Origin: Gigantopelta aegis
Lineage: Eukaryota > Mollusca > Gastropoda > Neomphalida > Peltospiridae
Assembly: GCF_016097555.1 (NCBI RefSeq)
Contig: NC_054711.1
Location: forward strand, 34,803,395-34,867,394
Direction of reading: 5' to 3'
Length of the DNA stretch: 64,000 bases
A model generated the notes under the pieces. That model was not told where the DNA came from and ran no database searches. It worked only from the letters and a program-made list of their open reading frames with translations. The position numbers and the translations under genes were made by a program. Below, one piece after another: positions 55,806 through 64,000 of this stretch (the first letter of the stretch is position 1; every line of letters starts with the position of its first letter).

Positions 55806-56925
55806 AACTGACGATTAAAAGAAAGTATACCAATTATTTTTATTATAAATAAACACAATAGACATTCATGGAAGGTTAGATATGTTTCCAGTATTGTTAG
55901 TTATAATGCAATCAATGACGAATAGTCGCACATTGCTGCGTTTGGGCGATGCCGCACGTGCAAAATGAGTTTATTCATCAAATTTATACTGCATGAGAAA
56001 CATGATACTCGTGCGCATAAGGGTGTAAAAAAGGGTGCCATTGCTTAGAACATGTCTCAGTCAACAGTAAAACACCAGAGAACATGGCAAGGCTAACTGC
56101 TGAAGAAAGAGAGAGAGCTATTGGTTGCAGTTGGGTGCGAGTTATGCCCATGTGGCAAGAATCCTGAATTGCACAAAACTGACGATCACCAGGTTGATAC
56201 AGCGTTACAGGGTGACTGGCAGGACTGCAAACAGACCATGAAGTGGAAGACCTCGTGTCACAACAGCCAACGAGGACCGCCATCTCCACATCTTACACTT
56301 ACATAACAGATTCCTCACTATGACGTCATCTGCAGTGACTGGCCTTGGACATGTCATCAGTCGTCACACTGTACGTCGTCGACTACAACAGCATGGTATC
56401 GGGGCCTATCGACCATTCAGAGGGATGATATTGACGAGGCAACATCGACTTCGATGTTTACGTTGGGCATGTCAGTTTCAACGTTGGCAACATTGGAACT
56501 GGCAACGTGTACTCTTTTCTGATGAGAGCAGGTTCCAGTTATTCAGAGCTGATGGCAGGACTCGGATATACCGACGTGCAGGAGAGAGAACAGCTCCGTG
56601 CTGAGTTCAGGAGACTGAACCGTTTGGTGGTGGATCTGTGATGGTTTGGGGCGGTATCTGTGGCCAAGAGCGGACAGACCTTATTGTCATTGATGGAAAT
56701 CTGTCTGACGTCGGGTCCATGCTTGCATACTTGCACATGGTGGACATACACGCTATTGAAACATGTTCTTTGTGGTCAAATTTATTCACCTTCGTTATGA
56801 GTGGTCCTTTTATATATAGCCAAATTATTATACTTTCAAAATATAACATTTGCATCAACTTGTGTTTTGTGTTGTTTTTAATACTTTGAAAAAATAATTG
56901 GTATACTTTCTTTTGATCGTCAGTT
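55806..56925 (+). mobile_element. Tc1/mariner-type transposon, internally deleted
   Basis: The terminal inverted repeats are AACTGACGATTAAAAGAAAG on the left and CTTTCTTTTGATCGTCAGTT on the right, extending about 38 bp; TA flanks at 55804-55805 and 56926-56927. At 1120 bp it is short for a complete Tc1-like element because the 3' part of the transposase is missing. Confidence 0.88.
56084..56760 (+). pseudogene. Tc1/IS630-type transposase remnant
   Basis: It starts MARLTAEERERAIG at 56084, then is frameshifted and stopped through the helix-turn-helix region. An intact block at 56320-56604 reads HTVRRRLQQHGIGAYRPFRG and VLFSDESRFQLF, where FSDESRF carries a catalytic Asp. 'GGGSVMVWGGICG' and LIVIDGNL follow after another break. 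The third catalytic region (DNA..H and WP..SPDLNPIE) is absent. Not functional. Confidence 0.88.
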
Positions 56926-56927
56926 TA

Positions 56928-57127
56928 CATTTTCCACACTAAAAACAAATAAATTTGTTATATTCGTGTCAAACACAAACCCCTGTAAATATGAAAATGT
57001 CCACAGAAAGAAACATGCTCCGAATTTTTTTTTTAATATATAGTCCACATCACAATAAGTCCTCTGGAGAATTAAAAACTACGGCATTACCGATTTCTGT
57101 GGGCAATTGCAGGAGTTGAAACTCTTG
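56928..57127. other. Unassigned sequence before gap
   Basis: AT-rich; a short frame reads NAVVFNSPEDLL on the minus strand but has no support. Confidence 0.4.
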
Positions 57128-57327
57128 NNNNNNNNNNNNNNNNNNNNNNNNNNNNNNNNNNNNNNNNNNNNNNNNNNNNNNNNNNNNNNNNNNNNNNNNN
57201 NNNNNNNNNNNNNNNNNNNNNNNNNNNNNNNNNNNNNNNNNNNNNNNNNNNNNNNNNNNNNNNNNNNNNNNNNNNNNNNNNNNNNNNNNNNNNNNNNNNN
57301 NNNNNNNNNNNNNNNNNNNNNNNNNNN
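57128..57327. other. Assembly gap, 200 N
   Basis: Same size as the first gap and again against a tandem array, so the true length is unknown and missing array copies are likely. Confidence 0.95.
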
Positions 57328-58322
57328 GTTTCATTCAGTAGGTTGGGTTTAGCCTAGTGGGTGGGTTTGAAATCAGTGAGTGGGGTTTGGTTTGTAGGTG
57401 GGGTTTAGTTTTATAAGTGTGGTTTCATTCAGTAGGTTGGGTTTAGCCTAGTGGGTGGGTTTGAAATCAGTGAGTGGGGTTTGGTTTGTAGGTGGGGTTT
57501 AGTTTTATAAGTGTGGTTTCATTCAGTAGGTTGGGTTTAGCCTAGTGGGTGGGTTTGAAATCAGTGAGTGGGGTTTGGCTGAATGGGTGGGGTTTAGTTT
57601 TATAAGTGTGGTTTCATTCAGTAGGTTGGGTTTAGCCTAGTGGGTGGGTTTGAAATCAGTGAGTGGGGTTTGGCTGAATGGGTGGGGTTTAGTTTTATAA
57701 GTGTGGTTTCATTCAGTAGGTTGGGTTTAGCCTAGTGGGTGGGTTTGAAATCAGTGAGTGGGGTTTGGCTGAATGGGTGGGGTTTAGTTTTATAAGTGTG
57801 GTTTCATTCAGTAGGTTGGGTTTAGCCTAGTGGGTGGGTTTGAAATCAGTGAGTGGGGTTTGGTTTGTAGGTGGGGTTTAGTTTTATAAGTGTGGTTTCA
57901 TTCAGTAGGTTGGGTTTAGCCTAGTGGGTGGGTTTGAAATCAGTGAGTGGGGTTTGGCTGAATGGGTGGGGTTTAGTTTTATAAGTGTGGTTTCATTCAG
58001 TAGGTTGGGTTTAGCCTAGTGGGTGGGTTTGAAATCAGTGAGTGGGGTTTGGTTTGTAGGTGGGGTTTAGTTTTATAAGTGTGGTTTCATTCAGTAGGTT
58101 GGGTTTAGCCTAGTGGGTGGGTTTGAAATCAGTGAGTGGGGTTTGGTTTGTAGGTGGGGTTTAGTTTTATAAGTGTGGTTTCATTCAGTAGGTTGGGTTT
58201 AGCCTAGTGGGTGGGTTTGAAATCAGTGAGTGGGGTTTGGTTTGTAGGTGGGGTTTAGTTTTATAAGTGTGGTTTCATTCAGTAGGTTGGGTTTAGCCTA
58301 GTGGGTGGGTTTGAAATCAGTG
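57328..58322. repeat. 94-bp G/T-rich tandem array
   Basis: About 10.5 copies of a unit with 'gtttcattcagtaggttggg', 'tttagcctagtgggtgggtt' and 'gagtggggtttgg', in two versions (ggtttgtaggtgggg and ggctgaatgggtgggg). The strand asymmetry (G and T on plus) is marked. Confidence 0.95.
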
Positions 58323-59367
58323 GTATTAAAAATTTTGGTTGTGATTTAATCTGCTGTGTAAGATTTTGATGAGTGATTGAGATACATGTCAGGGTTTCTA
58401 GATTATGATCGCCCCAATCCCATGGCTAGTGATATTCAGTGTTGGGCTAGTAAATAACTGCTAGTAAAAAATAAAATGCTGCATTTATGTCTGTTTTGTA
58501 AACATGACTTTCCTGCCCCATCCACCTACCCAAATCAAAGGGTTTTTAAACTCTATGTCCCTCTTTGGGTGACATACCTGTATCTGATTGTATTTATTAA
58601 AGTAGGGTTAGTGAATTTATAATCATGACCTGTAAATGTTTTAAATCACTGGTGAATGTTTATAACATTCTGGAAGCCCTGCATGTATATATGAGATTAA
58701 TCTACATGTATGTGTATATGTGTGAGGGATTCAACTAAAGCACACAGCATAATGTGTTATTATACTAAACATGCATAAACACCATTAAGGTGTCCGAGGT
58801 TTATTTCTCTTTGTTTACACTTAAGGTACTTTTGAAATTCCTCCAAGACACTTGGGACATTAATATATGGTAAACACTGTCACTGGGGTTATCTTAAGGA
58901 ACCCAGATCAGTAATGGTCTGCTAGTATTGGTCAGGTGTGTGTGATGTTTTCAGAGGGACTGGGGTGAAAGATAGTTCATTGAGAGACTGAGAGAGAGAG
59001 AATATCTGGCAAGAGAGAAAGACATTTAGGGCCAACTCTCCATATCATATACATTGTTTATATGCTATCATCATGGATTAAAGAATATAACTGAGATCGA
59101 ACTTGTGTAGTTTTTGTGTGAGGGTGCTTTATGCACTCAGCCACATATGTAAGAAATAAAAATTTTGCTGCTATTGTATCATATTTCTGACTAATTGAGC
59201 CTTTTCAGCAATTACAGCTGCATATTAAATACATTTTCAGGTTTAGAATATTAGTCTTTCTATATTCAGTGTGTTTCTGTCATCGTAACATTTGTGGTAC
59301 ATTGTAGCTTAAACTGATTCTATTCTCAATAAATGTATGACATTAGGATAAGAAAAACATTGGATAT
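58323..59367. other. Unassigned intergenic or ARMC8 intron
   Basis: No exon was recognised. A segment near 58395-58680 (cccatggctagtgatattca, actagtaaataactgct) is shared with 26650-26990 and 35085-35215, so it is another dispersed repeat. ARMC8 upstream exons were looked for and not seen. Confidence 0.45.
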
Positions 59368-59541
59368 ACAGACACTAATATTCTAAATATGAAATGTATG
59401 ATTAATATACAATGTTAATGGTTAGAATAAAGCCTTGTTAGTCAAAAGCATGTTAACATTTTTTTTACTAACAAAGCTTTATTTTAACCATTAACATTGT
59501 ATAATAATCATGCATTTCGTATTTAGAATATTAGTGTCTGT
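59368..59541. repeat. Long hairpin 43 bases before an ARMC8 acceptor
   Basis: Arms of about 75 bp: 'acagacactaatattctaaa'...'tgttaatggttagaataaag' on the left and the mirrored 'attttaaccattaacattgt'...'agaatattagtgtctgt' on the right, with a ~22-base loop. Probably a MITE. Confidence 0.85.
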
Positions 59542-59584
59542 AAAGTGAGGTGTCTCTTAAACAAAGATTCCTCTTCTACTGTAG

Positions 59585-59665
59585 ACAAAAGAACACCAGG
59601 ACATTTTGTGCAGTAATGGTGCTATAGCAGCCTTAGCTCCACTTCTAGCATCCGATGTATACAAG
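59585..59665 (+). CDS. ARMC8: ARMC8 exon A
   Basis: The acceptor is cttctactgtag|ACA and the donor AAG|GTAAAA. It is 27 codons: TKEHQDILCSNGAIAALAPL then LASDVYK, matching '[23 protein letters not shown]..YK' of ARMC8. Phase 0 both ends. At least one exon must precede it. Confidence 0.9.
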
Positions 59666-60299
59666 GTAAAACATTATTTATTTGTTTTATTTAAGATAGA
59701 GCTTTATAACTCCACTTCTAGCTATTTGTTTTATTTAACACAGAACAGTTTGGGTAATACTGAAGCAAAACAATTTACTATTTTCATTAAAAAATGTGAT
59801 CATATTACAGGGCACAATATTTCACAAGAACCTTTGTGCTGTTCACGTGTCGGTTATGTTACTTTAAAATCACGAGAACCGCCAATCGGTTACTTGGTGA
59901 ACAATTACATTCTAGAATTAAAAGTACTATATATCAGTAATGAAAATGAAAGTCAGTTTATGTTTTTGAACCACCAATGTATCGCATAATCGTGTTTTAG
60001 CACAAGAACTATATTCATGTAACCGAACAATCGGTTACCTATTAAGTAAAACTCACGTGAACAGACTTCCGGTTACCTAATATTTAAAAATATTGTCCCC
60101 TGTATTAAGTAACTGATGTACATGTATCACCATTTTGCTATTTGGCTAACTAAAACTTGAATTTGAAACTACAATTATTTTTATAAAATTCATCAAATTT
60201 TATACAATTTGTGACTGTTGTATAAAAATTGATAAATTCCCCAAATCAGAAATGACTCTAATATGAACATGCTGACTGAAATAAAAGATTATTTTGTAG
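59666..60299. other. ARMC8 intron
   Basis: AT-rich intron with an ORF of 127 codons that simply extends exon A past its donor; the extension has no family similarity. Confidence 0.6.
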
Positions 60300-60375
60300 G
60301 TTCAGATGCCGACGCTGAAGTGTTTTGCTGTGCTGTGTTATGAAAATGAGAACAGTGCAGCACAAATATCAACAG
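60300..60375 (+). CDS. ARMC8: ARMC8 exon B
   Basis: The acceptor is ttattttgtag|GTT and the donor ACAG|GTACTT. It encodes VQMPTLKCFAVLCYENENSA then AQIST, matching '[20 protein letters not shown]'. It ends one base into a codon that is completed by CT of exon C (Ala). Confidence 0.9.
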
Positions 60376-60732
60376 GTACTTTACTCTCTGTTTTAAAAGA
60401 AAGGAATGTTTAGCAACATCCCAGCACATTGTGTATCATTGCCTATTTAATAATTATGTTTGAAAGGAAAACAATATTAGCAAGTAGGGCCATTGTGCTA
60501 CTAAACGCAGTCTCAGAGATTACATTTGCCGTAAAATATGTACACCATGAGTTCTTTCCTCTTTAGCTAACGTTTACTACCACAAGTCATTTTACATGGC
60601 TACTTATGATTATTATATTTTAACTCTATACCTGTAAGTAGTCTACAACAGTAAACAACAGTCAATTTGGTATTTTGCAACAGATTTAATAGTTCATTGT
60701 GTATTGAATTATATTTTACACATGCTGTTTCA

Positions 60733-61084
60733 GCTACATAATACAGGTAATATATCATTGTGTATTATAAATCACTGTGTATTACATCACTGAGTATTGA
60801 TACATTACTGATTTGCATACATTCTCTTGCATATGTAGTTGATATTTCAGCTACCTGCAACAGGGAATATATGTTGTGTATTATACCACTGTGTATTCAT
60901 ACTTTACTGATTTACATTTTGCAAATACACACTCTTGTAGTTAATATTTCAGCTACCTACAACTGGGAATATATCATGTATTATACCACTGTGTATTATA
61001 CCATTGTGTATTTATACATTACTGATTTACATTTTTCACGTACACACTCTTGTAGTTAATATTTCAGCTACCTATAACGGGGAG
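60733..61084 (+). repeat. ~105-bp tandem array seeded on the acceptor of ARMC8 exon C
   Basis: Four diverged copies of the junction 'atatttcag|ctacctacaac' lie at about 60730, 60845, 60948 and 61060. Each is followed by a copy of the first exon bases (ctacctgcaacagggaat, ctacctacaactgggaat) and then by 'atatcatgtattataccact'-type spacer. Only the last continues into the coding exon (ctacctataacggggagtcg). Confidence 0.82.
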
Positions 61085-61219
61085 TCGATCCCCAAACTTC
61101 TGGTTCGTCTGCTGGCTCGTGACAAAACGTCAGAGATGCAGATAGCCGCAGCCAAGTGTCTCACCTACTTGTGTCGCTGTGGAGCAATCGAAGCAGACAG
61201 CCCCACCATTGTTCTCAAG
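61068..61219 (+). CDS. ARMC8: ARMC8 exon C
   Basis: The acceptor is gttaatatttcag|CT and the donor AAG|GTTTGT. It encodes TYNGESIPKLLVRLLARDKT, SEMQIAAAKCLTYLCRCGAI and EADSPTIVLK, matching '[37 protein letters not shown]...CIVLK'. 152 bases, ending in phase 0. Confidence 0.93.
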
Positions 61220-61469
61220 GTTTGTGTTACATTCAGTGTAGGGATGGATGAAACTTGCTGGTAGGACTCTTGTCTGAGGTGTGATAAGTAACAAGATTGA
61301 TCATGCTCTGTGGACTCAGATTTTTTTCCATCTGTCATAGGATTGATCCCCTGCTTAGTTGATAAATCCTTTGTTTTTCCCCTTTCTAACCAGTGGCAGG
61401 ACTTGCCTGAGATGTGATCATCATCATGGGATTGTCAAGTAACATTTGTTTTGTTAGCATCTGACATTG

Positions 61470-61790
61470 CAGGGGGTGGAATGTAGCCCAGTGATAATGC
61501 TCAACTGATGCACAGTCGGTCTAGGATCGATCCCTGTCGATGGGCCCATTGGGCTGTTTCTCGTTTCAGCCAGTGCATCACGACTGGTATATCAAAGGTC
61601 ATGGTATGTGTTATTCTGTCTGTGATGGTGCATATAAAAGATCCCTTGCTACTAATGGAAAAATTTAGTAGGTTTCCTTTCTGAGACTATATGTCAGAAT
61701 TACCAAATGTTTGACATCCAGTAGCCAATGATTAATAAATCAATGTGTTCTAGTGGTGTCCTTAAACTAACTTTTTATTATGGTATGGCG
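61470..61790 (+). repeat. SINE with head A and tail 1, full length
   Basis: The head is 'ggggtggaatgtagcccagt', 'cggtctaggatcgatccctg'; the body is 'cagtgcatcacgactggtat'; tail 1 ends 'gttctagtggtgtccttaaa'. One of the most complete copies. Confidence 0.85.
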
Positions 61791-61794
61791 TTGT

Positions 61795-62210
61795 CCATCC
61801 ATCTGTCTGTTAACCTTTTTTGTCCAGACCATATCTTGCATACAGATGCATATAGGACCATCAAACCTCACATGTAGGAACAACTTGGGATGACGGTGTG
61901 TTGCGTACTATTACTAGGTCACTGTGACCTACTTTTGACGGTCTACTGCATATAACAGTAAACCTTGTCCCGACCATATCTTGCATACAGGACCATCAAA
62001 CCTCACATGTAGGAACAACCTGGGATGGTTGTGTATCACATACAATTACTAGGTCATTGTGATAGAAATAAATCAAATAATTTGTCTGTATTCTGAACAG
62101 CATAGGAAAATCATAATTAGTCTTGAATCATACCCGTAACATATTCATTAATATCTATGGTTTTCCATCAAACTCCTGACGGGCGTATCATGTACCTCAT
62201 CGATAATCTT
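61795..62210 (-). repeat. Dispersed repeat family D copy
   Basis: Inverted relative to 4910-5320 (attactaggtcactgtgacc, aaactcctgacgggcgtatc), again with an internal partial duplication. Confidence 0.65.
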
Positions 62211-62908
62211 GTTTTAACTGTTATTCTTGCAGAAAATAGCAGTTTCAATTTTTATTCTATACTACACTTGAATTTTTTTTCCCCTATCTTAGATTCTTAT
62301 TTTATTCTATACTTGAACAATGCACAACAAGTGTATATTAAGTAAAATTTGTTAAATTATTGGGAATGGATAACTGTATCTGCAGCAGTAAATAGCAGTA
62401 GATATTTGACGGCACACCTTGAATTATGACATAGAATGGAAGATCTTGGATACTGTCAGCCTTTGCTTTAAACAATATTTATTTTACAAAAACATATTGG
62501 GATTAGTCAACAGGCTTAGCAGGGCTGGCCATATCCTAAAATTTTCAATTGTCTGCCGGGCAAGTAACTCTCAAATTTCACTTGCCCACAACAAAATGAA
62601 CTCGAACCAAAATGTAAGCAGTTTAAATCAAAATTTAAATAATACTAAATATGTTTATTTCCCTAAATTTGTGAATATCAAAAAGAGTTTTAAAATTGCT
62701 ATTGAATGAAGAAAAATTGGAAATGAGTTTATGTTTTTTTAAAAACTTTAACCCTTTACTTTAGAATGATCATAAAAAATATGCTACTTTGAGTTAATGT
62801 TTCACAGTGAATAACATTAATTTCGGGTTTTATTTTTCTATTTTTTGATTTTTTTTGTTGGGGGGGTGGGAGGTGTTGGGGTGGGGACAAGTGTACCAGA
62901 GATTTTCT
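62211..62908. other. ARMC8 intron, unassigned
   Basis: AT-rich, with a G-run near 62860-62885. No exon recognised. Confidence 0.45.
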
Positions 62909-63543
62909 CAATCTAATTAAAATTAGCTCCACTATTATATGTGCATCTAACAGCAGCCAGTTGGAGCTCATGTCCACCAATCAAAACCTTACTTGCAGAA
63001 TCATGCCAGTGATTTAAAAATAATTTGAAAACATTCCGAATTATACTGAGGGTATACGACATGTTTCGTGTGAATTACGAATGCCTTAAAACATGTTTTA
63101 TTTTATAAAATAAATAATTTATAATGTAAAACTGAAGACTGATAACCCATCCTGTACGTATTGCTATGGTTCGCTGTACTGTGGCCACTAAAATAGACTC
63201 GCCCGATATTTTTTGAATTTGTATGCTCCCAAATAACGTTATAAAAGGCGAGGTGTGATTGGTCAATATTTAAATTATTATTTACAGATGAAATGTTACT
63301 TGGACATTGGAGACTACGCAGTGTTGTTAGCAATCTGATTAAAATTAGTTCTAATGGTCTAAATAAGGCATTCGTAATTCACATGAAACATGTCGTATAC
63401 CCTCAGGATAATTTGGAATGTTTTCAAATTATTTTCAAATCACTGGCATGATTCTGTGAGTAAGGTTTTGATTGGTGGACATGAGCTCTAACTGGTTGCT
63501 GTTAGATCCACATGTAAAAGTGGAGCTCATTTTAATTAGATTG
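62909..63543. mobile_element. MITE of the 15609-16161 family, composite
   Basis: It starts CAATCTAATTAAAATTAGCT and ends AGCTCATTTTAATTAGATTG, with a further internal end (caatctgattaaaattagtt) at about 63332, so two copies appear nested or joined. The interior (aataacgttataaaaggcga) is found inverted in the 15609 copy. Confidence 0.75.
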
Positions 63544-63957
63544 ATATTTTGTTTTTAAATTATTTAAAAAAAAGTATACCTCTCTATTTTTCAGGATGAA
63601 CTTTACTTATAGAATGCAGGACATTGCATTTAAGGACATTTAATTTTCAAAAATTTCAGAGAAGTACATATACGTGTATACCCTCAGTTTTCCTTAGAAA
63701 TTCTGGTGTTTGACGCTTTCGATGTGAGTCCGACACACACTCAGTCAGAGACTGCTTAGATCCCGTTACAAATTTTCCTGCATGCGTGCCTATTCACTGT
63801 TCTTTAATATTTAGTTAATTAAATGTTAATTGCATATACATTTAAAATATCAATTTCATTGGGAATCAAATGCGAAAATTTGCATATGGACAACCTAATT
63901 TCACAGTACAAAATTCTATAACGTTAGCGAAAAACTGACCGTGTGGTGGTAATTTCC
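63544..63957. other. Unassigned sequence near window end
   Basis: AT-rich, no exon or repeat end recognised. Confidence 0.4.
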
Positions 63958-64000
63958 CAATCTAATTAAAATTAGCTCCACTATTACATGTGGATCTAAC
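63958..64000. mobile_element. MITE of the 15609-16161 family, cut by window end
   Basis: It begins caatctaattaaaattagct and reaches the window end within the left arm. Confidence 0.7.

Larger units (their letters stand above)
59585..61219 (+). other. ARMC8: Gene model: ARMC8, three internal exons
   Basis: Three consecutive exons in phase give 103 residues matching armadillo repeat-containing protein 8 around human residues 200-300. Family knowledge: ARMC8 (yeast Gid5) is a scaffold subunit of the CTLH/GID ubiquitin ligase that helps link substrate receptors to the core. Seen: two armadillo-type helical repeats with LKCFAVLCYEN and AAAKCLTYLCRCGAI. The gene enters the window without its start and leaves without its end. 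Upstream exons were not found between 46315 and 59584; some may be in the second gap. Confidence 0.9.

Noticed and set aside
59606..59989. A 127-codon ORF starting inside ARMC8 exon A
   Set aside because: Only its first part is exon; the rest is intron read-through after a good GTAAAA donor.

Overview
The window is animal nuclear DNA, most likely from a mollusc and probably a gastropod (inference). It is AT-rich, with small phase-consistent exons bounded by GT-AG introns. It carries many tRNA-derived SINEs, DNA transposons, MITEs and satellites. There are no operons, ribosome binding sites or CRISPR arrays. Most long open frames in it are repeat artefacts or sit in transposable elements; the host genes had to be assembled exon by exon from splice signals and family resemblance.

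Four host genes are supported. (1) On the minus strand, from 26264 down to 1746, eleven exons in perfect phase encode about 474 residues of an SV2/SVOP-type major facilitator transporter; its C-terminal end lies outside the window. (2) Head-to-head with it, plus-strand exons at 27399 and 33170 encode the start of a NATD1-like small GNAT acetyltransferase. (3) Plus-strand exons from 37122 to 46314 encode the C-terminal half of an MPND-like JAMM/MPN protein with an intact HxHP-x6-SxxD signature. (4) Plus-strand exons at 59585, 60300 and 61068 are an internal part of ARMC8, an armadillo subunit of the CTLH/GID E3 ligase. The last exon(s) of NATD1 and the first exons of MPND are missing between 33286 and 37121, where a 200-N gap lies.

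Layout: 1-53 transposase fragment; 1746-26264 transporter gene, whose introns hold a pogo/Tigger element (8351-10087), a foldback element (18841-20242) and large tandem arrays; 26265-27398 shared 5' region; 27399-35290 NATD1-like gene with repeats and an antisense uncharacterised ORF; 35291-36390 gap and satellite; 37122-46314 MPND; 46315-59584 a TE-rich interval with a TTAA-flanked MITE, a deleted Tc1 element and a second gap with a satellite; 59585-61219 ARMC8; 61220-64000 repeats.

The most striking signal is not a gene. Seven tandem arrays are each built from a unit that spans an exon-intron junction of a resident gene: transporter exons 3, 4 and 6 at their acceptors, transporter exon 6 also at its donor, NATD1 exon 2 at its donor, an MPND exon at its donor, and an ARMC8 exon at its acceptor. 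The largest has about 53 copies of a 51-bp unit over 3.3 kb. Each unit carries a CAG|GT junction and the first ~34 bases of exon 4. Splice junctions seem to have been the seeds of satellite growth in all four genes.
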